This document shows, in pieces, positions 24,563-33,341 of a DNA stretch of 64,000 nt (position 1 is its first letter; every line of letters starts with the position of its first letter). The notes under the pieces were generated by a model. The model saw nothing but the letters and a program-made list of their open reading frames with translations, searched no databases and was not told the origin of the DNA. The position numbers were made by a program, and so were the translations under genes. Source of the stretch: WS-2 sp036507005 (GTDB lineage: Bacteria; Eisenbacteria; RBG-16-71-46); the NCBI GenBank assembly GCA_036507005.1, contig DASXQT010000055.1, forward strand, positions 1 to 64,000. The letters are read 5' to 3'.

Positions 24563-25357
24563 ATGAAGAGAGCCCTCGCAGCGGCGGGAATGATCGTGCT
24601 GGCAGCCGGACTGACGGGTTGCGTGACGGCGTCGAAGTATCGCGAGCTCGAAGCGGAGCGGGACGTTCTCCACACCGAGCAGGAGCGGCTCACGCAGGAC
24701 ATCTCGAGGCTCCAGGGGGATCTCGAGCAGCTCCACTCCGAGACCGACGCCCTGGCCGCCAAGCGGGACTCGCTCCGGGCCGAGAGCGATTCGCTGAAGA
24801 AGGAGCGGGACGATCTCGAGGGCGAGCGCGACGCGCTCAAGAAGAACCAGGCCAAGACCGTCTCCCACTACGACGCGCTGGTCTCCCAGCTCTCCGAAGA
24901 GGTGAAGAAGGGCAGCCTCCAGATCAAGCGCTACAAGAACATGCTGAGCGTGGACGTGGCGGACAAGATCTTCTTCGACTCCGGGAGCGCCGACATCAAG
25001 GCGAGCGGCCAGGAAGTGCTGAAGAAGGTGGGCAAGGCGCTGGCGGGCTTCTCCGACAAGACGATTCGCGTCGTGGGGCACACGGACAACGTCCCCCTGA
25101 CCAAGGCCCACCAGAAGGTGTTCCCGACCAACTGGGAGCTCTCGGTGGCCCGCGCCACCCACGTGGTCCGGTTCCTCCAGGATGAGTGCAAGATCGATCC
25201 CGAGCGGCTGGTCGCCGCGGGGCGCGGTCCCTACCAGCCGGTGGCGCCGAACTCCTCGGCCGACGGACGCCAGAAGAATCGCCGCATCGAGATCATTCTG
25301 CTCGACCGGAACCTGGCCGAAGGCGTGGCCGCGGACTCCAAGGACGACTCGCGATGA
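24563..25357 (+). CDS. OmpA-family lipoprotein with coiled-coil linker
   Basis: 264 residues. Signal peptide with lipobox GLTGC (Cys20), then a long coiled coil (about residues 27-125) rich in ELEAERD, DSLRAESDSLKKERD heptads. The C-terminal OmpA peptidoglycan-binding domain contains DKIFFDSGSADIK, VVGHTDNVPL, NWELSVARATHVVRFL and GRGPYQPV...NRRIEI. The protein likely links the outer membrane to peptidoglycan. A strong site AGGAGGAG (24552-24559) precedes the ATG. It is followed at once by a paralogue with a different anchor. Confidence 0.95.
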   Translation: MKRALAAAGMIVLAAGLTGCVTASKYRELEAERDVLHTEQERLTQDISRLQGDLEQLHSETDALAAKRDSLRAESDSLKKERDDLEGERDALKKNQAKTVSHYDALVSQLSEEVKKGSLQIKRYKNMLSVDVADKIFFDSGSADIKASGQEVLKKVGKALAGFSDKTIRVVGHTDNVPLTKAHQKVFPTNWELSVARATHVVRFLQDECKIDPERLVAAGRGPYQPVAPNSSADGRQKNRRIEIILLDRNLAEGVAADSKDDSR

Positions 25358-26157
25358 AGCAGACCCTCGCCGTCGCCCTGGGGGTGCTCGTGGCCGCAGC
25401 GGTGCTCGCGGCCGTGGGATTCGGGGGCTACGTCCTGTTCACGAAGTTCCAGAAGCTCGAGGCCGAGCGGGACGTGCTCCGCTCGGACAAGCAGAGGCTC
25501 ACCCAGGACGTCGCGAAGCTCGACGGCGAACTGGCGGAGCTCCGGTCGGAGGCCAACGCCCTGGCGACCAAGCGGGATTCGCTGAGCACCGAGAGGAACG
25601 CTCTCCAGCAGGCGCGGGACGCGATCGCCAGCGAGCGGGACTCGCTCCGCAGGGCCCAGGCCGAGGCCGTCTCGCACTATGACGCCCTGGTGAACCAGCT
25701 CTCGCAGGAGGTCAATCAGGGCCACCTCCAGATCAAGCAGTACAAGAACATGCTGACCGTGGACGTGGCGGACAAGATCTTCTTCGATTCGGGGAGCGCG
25801 GACATCAAGGAGACCGGGATGGTCGTCCTGAAGAAGGTCGGGACCGCGCTCGCGCTCTACCCGGACAAGATCATCCGCGTGGTGGGGCACACCGACAACA
25901 TCCCGCTCTCCCGGGCCGCCCAGGAGAACTTCTCCACCAACTGGGAGCTCTCCGTCGCGCGCGCCACCACCGTGGTGCGCTTTCTCCAGGACGAGTGCAC
26001 GATCGCGCCCGAGCGGCTGGTCGCCGCCGGCCGCGGCCCGTACCAGCCGGTGGCGAGGAACGACACGCCCGCCGGCCGGCAGAGGAACCGGCGCATCGAG
26101 ATCATGTTGCTCGACAAGAGTCTGGCCGACGGCATGGTTACGGCCACGGCGCCGTAG
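25354..26157 (+). CDS. OmpA-family protein with inner-membrane anchor, paralogue of the preceding gene
   Basis: 267 residues; the ATG overlaps the preceding stop by 4 bases. The N-terminus is an uncleaved-looking transmembrane helix (about residues 5-30, with no cysteine lipobox) running straight into FQKLEAERDVLRSDKQRLTQD. From there it is closely similar to its neighbour, including YKNML.VDVADKIFFDSGSADIK, VVGHTDNIPL and AAGRGPYQPVA. The pair arose by tandem duplication, and one copy exchanged its lipid anchor for a membrane helix. This suggests one partner fixed in the inner and one in the outer membrane. Confidence 0.94.
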   Translation: MKQTLAVALGVLVAAAVLAAVGFGGYVLFTKFQKLEAERDVLRSDKQRLTQDVAKLDGELAELRSEANALATKRDSLSTERNALQQARDAIASERDSLRRAQAEAVSHYDALVNQLSQEVNQGHLQIKQYKNMLTVDVADKIFFDSGSADIKETGMVVLKKVGTALALYPDKIIRVVGHTDNIPLSRAAQENFSTNWELSVARATTVVRFLQDECTIAPERLVAAGRGPYQPVARNDTPAGRQRNRRIEIMLLDKSLADGMVTATAP

Positions 26158-26171
26158 GGGGCGTTTTGAAC

Positions 26172-26202
26172 GGGCGCCCGCGAGATGCCCCCGCGGGCGC
26201 CC
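26172..26202. terminator. bidirectional hairpin between convergent genes
   Basis: Perfect 11-bp stem GGGCGCCCGCG (26172-26182) with CGCGGGCGCCC (26192-26202) and a 9-base loop, located between the OmpA pair and the opposing secreted-protein gene. There is no T-run on the plus side, so efficiency is uncertain. Confidence 0.6.
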
Positions 26203-26223
26203 ATCGGTTCCTCGCGCCGTTGC

Positions 26224-26616
26224 TCAGTGGACCGTGGCGCAGGCCTGCAGCGGCCCGTAGCCTGACCCGGCCCGCACCGAGACCGAGCCCACCTCGTCGA
26301 GGTCGTCGTCGATCTTGCCGTTGGCCAGGCCGACCCCCGCGGCGTCCGCGGTGAAGGTCTGGAGCTCGTCCGCCGGCGCGGTGCAGTCGCTGCTCTCGTA
26401 GTAGAACGAGGTGTAGACCGCCCCCGGCGTGAGCCCGGTCGCGACCACCTGGATGTTGGTTCCGCCGTGCGGGAGCTGGGTGAGCTCGACGAAGCCCGAC
26501 ACGCCCGATCCGTCGGCCGGCACCAGGGGGGCCTTGATGTGATGCTCGTCGTTGGCCACGGCGCTCGCGGCGAGGGTCATCAGCAGCAGGGCGAGGGATG
26601 CGATGCTCTTCTTCAT
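26224..26616 (-). CDS. small secreted protein of unknown function
   Basis: 130 residues. A clear Sec signal peptide (MKKSIASLALLLMTLAASAVA) precedes a mature region with FVELTQLPHGGTNIQVVATGLTPGAVYTSFYYE, which recalls CHRD or superoxide-dismutase-like beta-sandwich domains (the G-L-x-P-G turn). Two Cys (SDCTA and QACATVH) could form a disulfide. A GGAGGTCACCG ribosome-binding site precedes the ATG on this strand. No function is assigned. Confidence 0.8.
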   Translation of the reverse strand: MKKSIASLALLLMTLAASAVANDEHHIKAPLVPADGSGVSGFVELTQLPHGGTNIQVVATGLTPGAVYTSFYYESSDCTAPADELQTFTADAAGVGLANGKIDDDLDEVGSVSVRAGSGYGPLQACATVH

Positions 26617-26718
26617 CGGTGACCTCCGGGTTCCGGGTGGAAACGCGCGGCCCCTCGGCCAGAAGACGGATTCTCTTGCTCGTTGTTGGCGCGCGCGGCC
26701 GGTGCGCGCCGCGGCCGC

Positions 26719-27696
26719 CTACTTCGCCGTCAGCGACTCGACCGTCGCGTCCAGGACCTTGTCCACGGAGTACTTGCCGACCAGCGCGGCGAAGCCGAAC
26801 CCGGAGCGCGCGGCGTAGTGCTGGTCGCCCCTCCCGGGGACCGGGGCGCCGATCCTCACCACCACCGGAGGCGGAGGCGTGGCGGTGCTGTCGCCCGGCG
26901 CGGGCGCGAGCCTGAGCGTGATCGTGGCCGCGGGGTCGGCGAGTCCCTGGGCCTTCTCGTCCACGACGCCCGCGGGCGCATCGAGCGACATGCCGCACAG
27001 CGTGCGCACCAGGTCCGTCACCTTCTGCGCGTCGAGACGCGCGCGGACCCGCGCGGCCGGCGCGCGCACGCTCCACGCGCCGCCCGCCTTCTCGAGCTCG
27101 AAGCTCCCTTTCGCGTTCCTGATCGCGAGCCCACTGACCGCGTCGGCCGATGCCGTGATCAGGTTGCGGTCGACCCACTGGGCGGGCTCGGCGGACAGAT
27201 CGTAGGAGTTGAGCCCGCTCGCCTCGTAGACCGGATCCTTGCCGCCCACCCGCACGTGGCTCACCTGGAAGCGCGGCGAGCTGCCCACGTAGAGCTCCGC
27301 GCTGGGCTTCCCGTCGGGCTTCTCCCAGATCCGGATCCGGCGCTCGAACTGGTCGTCCGCGACCTTGAGCGCGGCGTGGTGGCCGCGGTTGGTGACGACC
27401 GGCCGGCCCGCGCTCACGTGCTCGACGTCCTCGATCACCTTCTCGACCTTGCCCGCGGCGGTGGGGTAGCCCTTGGGGTTCTCCAGAGTCCATGCGCCGC
27501 CTGCGCGCTCGAACGCCACCGAGGCACCGGTGCCGTCGTCGATCTCGAGCTTGGCCGGGGTCATCGAGGCCAGGGCCGGCAGGAGCGGCTGCTCCTTGGC
27601 CGCGGCCTGGCTCGGGGAGAAGGCGAAGCGCAGGATCCCGAGCAGCGCGATCTGCGCGGCGAGCACGATCGCGAGCAGGCGCTGGGTACGGTCCAC
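26719..27696 (-). CDS. DUF4340 domain protein of the Gld-like ABC cluster
   Basis: 325 residues from a GTG at 27696, two bases after the end of the upstream gene. One N-terminal transmembrane helix (about residues 8-24) is followed by a periplasmic-type beta-rich domain with repeated units (KLEIDDGTGASVAFERAGGAWTLENPKGYPTAAGKVEKVIEDV, then a second copy around SGLAIRNAKGSFELEKAGGAWSV). This is the DUF4340 architecture, normally encoded next to GldG-type genes. Its role in the transporter is unknown. Last gene of the operon. Confidence 0.88.
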   Translation of the reverse strand: MDRTQRLLAIVLAAQIALLGILRFAFSPSQAAAKEQPLLPALASMTPAKLEIDDGTGASVAFERAGGAWTLENPKGYPTAAGKVEKVIEDVEHVSAGRPVVTNRGHHAALKVADDQFERRIRIWEKPDGKPSAELYVGSSPRFQVSHVRVGGKDPVYEASGLNSYDLSAEPAQWVDRNLITASADAVSGLAIRNAKGSFELEKAGGAWSVRAPAARVRARLDAQKVTDLVRTLCGMSLDAPAGVVDEKAQGLADPAATITLRLAPAPGDSTATPPPPVVVRIGAPVPGRGDQHYAARSGFGFAALVGKYSVDKVLDATVESLTAK

Positions 27697-27698
27697 GC

Positions 27699-29837
27699 TC
27701 AGGCCTCCGCCGAAGCCTGGACCGCGCGCGCGCCGGCCGCGGAGCCGCGGACCACGGGCGTCACGCTCCGGCGCCGCCAGAGTCGCGCGAGCCCGAAGGC
27801 GGCGAGCGCCGCGAGCGGCACCAGGTAGTTGGTCACCTCGATCAGCACCTCGGCGCGGTTCGACAGGCGCTGGATCCGCCGCGCCGCCGTCGTTCGGGTG
27901 CGGATCGAGATCAGGTCGTTGTCCACGTTCATCCAGTCGAGCAGGTTCTGGAGGAACCCGAGGTTCTGGCCGAACGAGTCGCCGAGCTGCCGGCCGAGCA
28001 CGCGGGCCACGAGGTCGCTCACGAACTCCGCGTCCCCGATCACCGCGAGGCGGGTGTCGGGCGAGCGCTCGAGCGGGACCTCCTTGTGGGTCGAGTCCCC
28101 GGGCGCCGCCTTGCCGGCGAAGTAGCTGCCGAAGCTCCCCTGCAGCGCGGCGGCGACCAGGTGCGGCTTGGCGCCCGGCGGCACCGTGTAGCTCACGCGC
28201 CCGGCGTGCGACACGTCGTCGTCGGTCCACGAGCGCTCGGAGGAGGAGAGGATCGGGATCACCGTGAGCTTCTTGTCCGGCGGCGCCACCTCGATCGGGC
28301 TCCCCCAGTAGACGCGCACCGCGTCGAGCTTGCCCGTGACCGCGCGGTTCTTGAGGCCGGCGTCGCGGATCTCGACCAGGTAGGGATAGGGCCTGAGCAC
28401 CCAGGTCTGGAACTGGCCGAACGGCGTCTGATGCACCTCGGGGATCGGCAGCGGCTGGTTGCGGTCGTCGAGCAGCAGGGTCTTCTGGATCTCGATCCCG
28501 TAGTGCTTGAGCCACGGCTCGAGCCCGGAGTCCAGCGGGCGCACGTTCAGGCCGCGCTGGCCGAAGTCGGTCTCGTAGCTGCCCGCGCACAGGATCACCC
28601 GGCCGCCGCGCATCAGGTACTGGTCGAGGTTGTAGACCTCGCGGTCCTTCAGGTTCCTGGGCTTCAGGACCAGCAGCACGTCCACCGGGCCCGGAACGCC
28701 GTCGGCGCCGTCGAGCGACACGTCCTGAACGCCGTATTCCCGCCGCAGCATGGCCTTCACCTGGTCGAACTCGGGCGGCGGCTGGGGCGGCATCTGCCCC
28801 TGCATGCGGAGCTGCATCATCACCTCGGGCGGGATCGAAGGCTGCGGCGCCACCACGCCCACGGTCTTCAGGAACCCGGGCGCGCGGCGCTTGAGCGAGC
28901 TCTCGATCATCTCGCGGACGCCCGCGGCCGAGACCCGCCCGGTGGCGAGCGGGAGCGCCTCGACCTCCTTGCCGGCGCTGAGGTAGCCGTAGAGATAGAA
29001 GCTCTCGGGGCTGAAGAGCCCCATCGACATCGGCCGGGCGCCGAAGCGCCGCGCCACCTCCGCCTCCTTGCCCGGGTCGGAGGGGACGATCTCCTCGAAC
29101 TGGAACCGGTTCTTGCCCTTGGCGGACATCTCGGCCGCCGCCTTGCGGATCGCGTCGGGAACGTCCTTGAACACCGCGGGCATGCGGTCCGGCGTCATCA
29201 CGGCGGTGAAGGTCACCGGCTGGCCGATGCGGTCGAACAGCTCGGCCGAGCTGCGGAATCCGAACACCACCTTCTTGACCGCGCGCGTCAGGTCGTACTC
29301 CAGGTTGCGCAGCCGCACGTCCACGTCGCCGTCGGGCAGCGGCTCGACCTCGATCATGTCCTCGAACCCGTAGCGCGCGTACTGGTCGCCGTACTTGACC
29401 ACCACGGCGAAGAAAGCGTTGACGATCCCGCTCTCGTACTTCGAGGCCAGGCGGAACGGCGTGCTGGTGACGCCGAACCGGTCGCTCGCCTCCTGCTCGA
29501 GGCGGTCGTTGTCGCCGGGATCGATGATCTCGACGTGCACCCGTCCCCGCCCGAGCGCGCGGTACTCGTCGAGCAGGTCCTCGATCTGGGGCACCAGCGG
29601 CGCGAGCTTGGGATGGGTGCGCTTGGAGAAGTAGCCGTAGATCGTGAGGTCGTCGTCGAGCGACGACACCAGCTTCCGGGTCGCGCCCGAGATCGAGAAC
29701 ATGCGGTCGCGGGTGAGGTCGATGCGTGCCGAGGCCCAGCCCGAGACCAGCAGGTTGAAGGCCACCAGGTTGGCGCCCAGCAGCGCGAGCGTGAGCGCCA
29801 CGCTCAGCCGGCGCCTGCGCTTCGATTCCGCGCTCAC
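27699..29837 (-). CDS. GldG-like ABC-transporter auxiliary protein
   Basis: 712 residues from a GTG at 29837 (GTGA overlap with the permease stop). Topology is one N-terminal helix (VALTLALLGANLVAFNLLVSGWA), a large periplasmic region and a C-terminal helix (NYLVPLAALAAFGLARLW) with a basic end. Motifs of the GldG/ABC_transp_aux family are RIDLTRDRMFSIS near residue 37, YFSKRTHPKLAPL, and the GATase-like block LMRGGRVILCAG and RLAVIGDAEFVSD. GldG partners the ABC proteins GldA and GldF. In gliding Bacteroidetes this complex affects motility; elsewhere the role is unknown. Confidence 0.92.
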   Translation of the reverse strand: MSAESKRRRRLSVALTLALLGANLVAFNLLVSGWASARIDLTRDRMFSISGATRKLVSSLDDDLTIYGYFSKRTHPKLAPLVPQIEDLLDEYRALGRGRVHVEIIDPGDNDRLEQEASDRFGVTSTPFRLASKYESGIVNAFFAVVVKYGDQYARYGFEDMIEVEPLPDGDVDVRLRNLEYDLTRAVKKVVFGFRSSAELFDRIGQPVTFTAVMTPDRMPAVFKDVPDAIRKAAAEMSAKGKNRFQFEEIVPSDPGKEAEVARRFGARPMSMGLFSPESFYLYGYLSAGKEVEALPLATGRVSAAGVREMIESSLKRRAPGFLKTVGVVAPQPSIPPEVMMQLRMQGQMPPQPPPEFDQVKAMLRREYGVQDVSLDGADGVPGPVDVLLVLKPRNLKDREVYNLDQYLMRGGRVILCAGSYETDFGQRGLNVRPLDSGLEPWLKHYGIEIQKTLLLDDRNQPLPIPEVHQTPFGQFQTWVLRPYPYLVEIRDAGLKNRAVTGKLDAVRVYWGSPIEVAPPDKKLTVIPILSSSERSWTDDDVSHAGRVSYTVPPGAKPHLVAAALQGSFGSYFAGKAAPGDSTHKEVPLERSPDTRLAVIGDAEFVSDLVARVLGRQLGDSFGQNLGFLQNLLDWMNVDNDLISIRTRTTAARRIQRLSNRAEVLIEVTNYLVPLAALAAFGLARLWRRRSVTPVVRGSAAGARAVQASAEA

Positions 29838-30598
29838 GTCCAGCGCCGCGCCCGCACCGCGAGCACGCACGCGGTGAGGAAGAAGAGGCTGAGCGATGCG
29901 TAGTAGAGCAGGTCGCGCAGGTCGATCACGCCGCGCGCCACGCTCTCGAAGCGGCTCCCGGTCCCGAGCGCCCGCAGCGCCGCGGCGGTGCGGTCGGAGA
30001 ACAGCCCCGCGAACGACTCGGTGCCGACGCCGTAGAGCGCGAGGCAGACCGTGAGGGCGAGGATGAAGGCCAGGATCTGGTTCTCGGTCGTGGCCGACAC
30101 GAACTGCCCGACCGCGAGGTAGGCGGCGCCGAGCAGGAGCGCGCCGACGTAGCCGCCCACCACCGGCCCCCAGTCGAGCTTGCCGAGGAAGGCCACGCTC
30201 AAAGGCAGCACCGCGGTGAGCGCGAGCCCGCAGGCGAGCAGCGTCCAGCTCGCGACGAACTTGCCCGCCACCAGCTGGTAATCGCGCACCGGCAACGTGA
30301 GCAGCACCTCGAGCGTGCCCTGCTTCTGCTCCTCGGCCCACAGCCGCATGGTGACCGCCGGGACGAGCAGGATCATGAGCAGCGGGAGCGGCCCGAACAG
30401 CCCCCGGAGGTCGGCGACGCCGCGGGTGTAGAAGCCCTGGAGGTTGAAGAACGTGAACAGGGCCGCCCCCGCGAACACCGTCAGGAACACGTAGGCGATC
30501 GGCGAGTCGAAGTAGGCGCGCAGCTCGCGCGCCGCCACCGCGCGGATCGGCCCCGCGGCGGGCCGCTCTGCCGTGCCCGAACGGGCGCCGGGGCTCAC
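29834..30598 (-). CDS. ABC-2 type permease, GldF-like
   Basis: 254 residues from a GTG at 30598, overlapping the ATPase stop (GTGA). Six predicted helices. The N-terminal amphipathic RELRAYFDSPIAYVFLTVF, the loop MRLWAEEQKQGTLEVLLTLPV and DYQLVAGKFVASW are hallmarks of NosY/GldF permeases. It should form the membrane channel with the adjacent ATPase. Upstream readings of this frame are shadows of the ATPase gene. Confidence 0.93.
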   Translation of the reverse strand: MSPGARSGTAERPAAGPIRAVAARELRAYFDSPIAYVFLTVFAGAALFTFFNLQGFYTRGVADLRGLFGPLPLLMILLVPAVTMRLWAEEQKQGTLEVLLTLPVRDYQLVAGKFVASWTLLACGLALTAVLPLSVAFLGKLDWGPVVGGYVGALLLGAAYLAVGQFVSATTENQILAFILALTVCLALYGVGTESFAGLFSDRTAAALRALGTGSRFESVARGVIDLRDLLYYASLSLFFLTACVLAVRARRWT

Positions 30599-31533
30599 GC
30601 GGCCGCCTCCGCGGCCGACTCCGTCAGCTCCCGGAACACATGCTCGAGCGAGCGGTCGTCGCGCTTGAGCTCGCGCAGCCGCCAGCCGCGCTCGCGCGTC
30701 AGGTCGGCCACCGCCTCGCCGATCTCGGCGTCGCCGGAGAGCAGCAGGCGGAAGGTGTGGAAGCCGTCGCCGCAGTCGGTGCTCTCGACGTCGGAGACGC
30801 CGCTCAACCGCGCGAAGGCTTCGCGCGCCGTGGCCGGGTCGCGGGTCGCCAGGGTCGCGACCTGGACCCGCGAGCGCGTGATCTGGCCGAGCGCGGCGTC
30901 CGCGCGCACCCGGCCGTCGATCAGGATCACGACGCGATCGCAGGTGGCCTCCACCTCGGGCAGGATGTGGGTCGAGAGGATCACGGTCTTGGTCGACCCC
31001 ATGCGGCGGATGAGCTGCCGCACCTCGACGATCTGGTTGGGGTCGAGGCCGGTGGTGGGCTCGTCCAGGATCAGGATCTCGGGGTCGTGGAGGATCGCGG
31101 CCGCGAGCCCCACGCGCTGGCGGTAGCCTTTGGAGAGCTGGCCGATCGGGCGCGTGAGCACCGACTGGATGCCGCACTCCTCCACCACCTGCTGGAGGCG
31201 CCGGCGCCGGGTCGCGGCGTCCAGGCCGCGCATGTCGGCCATGAAGTCGAGGTAGTCCTGGGCCAGCATGTCGAGGTAGAGCGGGGCGTTCTCGGGCAGA
31301 TAGCCGATCCGCTTCTGCACCTCGAGCGGGTGGCTCACCACGTCGTATCCCGCGACCGTGGCGGATCCTGCGGTGGGGAGGAGGTAGCCGACCACGATCT
31401 TCATGGCCGTGGTCTTGCCCGCGCCGTTGGGGCCGAGCAGGCCCAGGATCTCGCCCTTGGAAATCGAGAACGACACGCCCTTGAGGGCGCGGGTCTCGCC
31501 GTAGGATTTTTCCAGGCTCCGAAGCTCGATCAT
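30595..31533 (-). CDS. ABC transporter ATPase, GldA-like
   Basis: 312 residues. Walker A is GPNGAGKTT (about residue 37), the signature is LSKGYRQRVGLA, Walker B is ILILDEPTTGLD, followed by the His switch in STHILPE. The C-terminal region (about 220-305) is the extra domain seen in GldA/NatA-type ATPases. First gene of a four-gene operon (ATPase, permease, GldG-like, DUF4340) with 4-base overlaps and a promoter at 31614-31642. Confidence 0.95.
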   Translation of the reverse strand: MIELRSLEKSYGETRALKGVSFSISKGEILGLLGPNGAGKTTAMKIVVGYLLPTAGSATVAGYDVVSHPLEVQKRIGYLPENAPLYLDMLAQDYLDFMADMRGLDAATRRRRLQQVVEECGIQSVLTRPIGQLSKGYRQRVGLAAAILHDPEILILDEPTTGLDPNQIVEVRQLIRRMGSTKTVILSTHILPEVEATCDRVVILIDGRVRADAALGQITRSRVQVATLATRDPATAREAFARLSGVSDVESTDCGDGFHTFRLLLSGDAEIGEAVADLTRERGWRLRELKRDDRSLEHVFRELTESAAEAAA

Positions 31534-31613
31534 CTCCGACCGCGAACTCCGTCGAGGTCGACGGGCACGTGCTACTGCGTGTGGTGGCTTGGCGCTGGCT
31601 TGTGCGACGCATG

Positions 31614-31642
31614 TTCTTAGCGAGAGAGCCGCCGGGTGTCAA
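31614..31642 (-). promoter_or_regulatory. promoter of the Gld-like ABC operon
   Basis: On the minus strand, TTGACA (31642-31637) and TAAGAA (31619-31614) are separated by 17 bases: a perfect -35 and a good -10. Predicted start near 31607 gives a leader of about 75 bases before the ATPase ATG at 31533. This is the best sigma-70 match seen in the window. Confidence 0.75.
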
Positions 31643-31751
31643 CCCCGCCGGCAAAAGTTGGCAGATCCAGAACCCTCCCGATCGACCCCTGCTACCGCCC
31701 GCCCGGCCGGGATCGGCGGGGCCGCCGCCCCGTCCCGCCGAGCCGGCGCGC

Positions 31752-33134
31752 TCAGCGATCCGCGGATCGGGAACCCGCCCCACGGACGGCACGCTTGGTG
31801 ACCAGCTTCACCCGCAGACCCGGCTTCGGCCACAGCGACCAGCCGGCGTCGCGCCGGATCCGATCGGCGTCGACGATCCGGAACTCGTAGCGGTCGAGCG
31901 CCATCGCGGTGGCGAGCGCGATCTCCATCAACGCGAAGTGGTAGCCGATGCACTTTCGGCTCCCGGCGCCGAAGGGCAGGTACTGCATCGGGTGCCGGCC
32001 GGCGGTGCGCTCCGGCAGGAAGCGATCCGGATCGAACGACTCCGCGTCCTCGCCCCAGAGGTCGCGGCGCCGGTGGACCCGGTACACGCCGAGGAACACC
32101 GTCACGTTCGCCGGAATGGCATAGCCGCCGATCTCGTCGGGCCCCCGCGAATCGCGGGCGCCCACCCAGTTCTGCGGGAACAGGCGCAGCGTCTCGTCGA
32201 TGAAGCGCCGGGTGCAGGCGAGCCGCTCGAGCGTCTCCACGGTCGGAGCGCCGCCGGCCAGCGCGGCCCCGACCTCCGCGCGGACGCGCATCTGCAGCTC
32301 GGGGTACCGCTCCAGGTTGTAGAACACCCAGCTCAAGGTATTGCCGGACGTGTCGGTGCCCCCGAGGCACATGGTCAGCACCTCGTCGCGGAGCTGCTGC
32401 TCCGACATCCGCTCGCCGCTTTCGGGATCCGCGGCGCGCACCAGCGCCCCGAGCAACGTCGGCGAGGCGATGCTGCGTGCGCGTTCCTCGCGGATCATCC
32501 CGCGGACGATCTCGTCCATGAGCCGGACCGCGCGCCGGAACGCGAGGTTCGAAGGCAGCGGCCAGCTCTCGGGGATGTCGAACGGATTGAGGGCCCGGCG
32601 CGTCGTGAACCCGAGCGCGGTCCGGAACGTCTTGACCAGGTCGGCGATCTTGCGCTCCTCGACCTGCAGCCCGAAGAATGCGCGCACCACGGTCCCGATC
32701 GCGAGACGCTGGAACTCGACCGCGAGGTCGAGCGTGCGCTCCTCCGCCGCCGCCTTTGCCCACCCCTCCAGCATCCCTTCGATGCTCTGCACCATGATCC
32801 CGGTCAGATCCTTCAGGGCCTCGCGGTGAAAATGCGGGTTCATGCGGCGCCGCTGGATCTGCCACTCGGCCCCTTCCGCCGTCACCAGGCCCCGGCCGAT
32901 GGTCCCGGCGGCTTTCTCGAAGGCCCGCCCCTTCCAATAGTTCTTCGCGTTGGCCACGAGGACGTGGCCGATGGCATCCGGGTGGAAGAGGGCGTAGACG
33001 GTGCGCGGACCCATCGGCACGCGCACCACGTCCCCGTATTCCCGGTGGATCTCCGTCATCCAGCGCAGCCGGTCGCCGAGGATGAGCGGAAGCCGACGCA
33101 CGACTTCGGCAAGGCTGGGCCCTGGGGCCTGCAT
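31752..33134 (-). CDS. cytochrome P450
   Basis: 460 residues. All P450 marks are present: I-helix oxygen-binding GGTDTSGN, K-helix ETLR, PERF-like region FDPDRFLPER, and the haem loop FGAGSRKCIG with the ligand Cys near residue 395. It is soluble (no N-terminal anchor). Sequence style (YLPFGAGSRKCIGYHFALME) is like the CYP102/CYP4-type class E group that hydroxylates fatty acids or terpenes. No ferredoxin or reductase gene is adjacent, so the redox partner is encoded elsewhere. Divergent from the YkuD-Mur ligase gene across 207 bases. Confidence 0.95.
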   Translation of the reverse strand: MQAPGPSLAEVVRRLPLILGDRLRWMTEIHREYGDVVRVPMGPRTVYALFHPDAIGHVLVANAKNYWKGRAFEKAAGTIGRGLVTAEGAEWQIQRRRMNPHFHREALKDLTGIMVQSIEGMLEGWAKAAAEERTLDLAVEFQRLAIGTVVRAFFGLQVEERKIADLVKTFRTALGFTTRRALNPFDIPESWPLPSNLAFRRAVRLMDEIVRGMIREERARSIASPTLLGALVRAADPESGERMSEQQLRDEVLTMCLGGTDTSGNTLSWVFYNLERYPELQMRVRAEVGAALAGGAPTVETLERLACTRRFIDETLRLFPQNWVGARDSRGPDEIGGYAIPANVTVFLGVYRVHRRRDLWGEDAESFDPDRFLPERTAGRHPMQYLPFGAGSRKCIGYHFALMEIALATAMALDRYEFRIVDADRIRRDAGWSLWPKPGLRVKLVTKRAVRGAGSRSADR

Positions 33135-33341
33135 GGCTCACCCCCTCACCGGGAGATTGGACACCGACCCGAAACGACGGGCGAGCGCGATGCCTCGCGA
33201 GCGGGTGCACGACCGGGCCGAGCGGGCGCCTGTCGCGCCCATCCTAGCGCACCGCGGGCTCGCGCAGGCCGGTCCACGCCGCCACGCTTGCAGTTGCCCC
33301 CGCTTCCTGCCGATGACTCCGCTGTGGCAAAGTCCGTGACG

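Noticed and set aside
26224..26616. Cu/Zn superoxide dismutase
   Set aside because: The histidine ligand set is missing; only the general beta-sandwich pattern and a Cys pair are present.
33239..33244. TAGGAT as the -10 element of the P450 promoter
   Set aside because: No -35 element lies at a suitable distance on the minus strand, so the match is too weak to list.
31569..33341. A 5' extension of the YkuD-Mur ligase gene to a start at 31569, giving 1240 residues
   Set aside because: The extension is antisense to the P450 gene and has no recognisable domain; starts at 33324-33342 give a complete protein.
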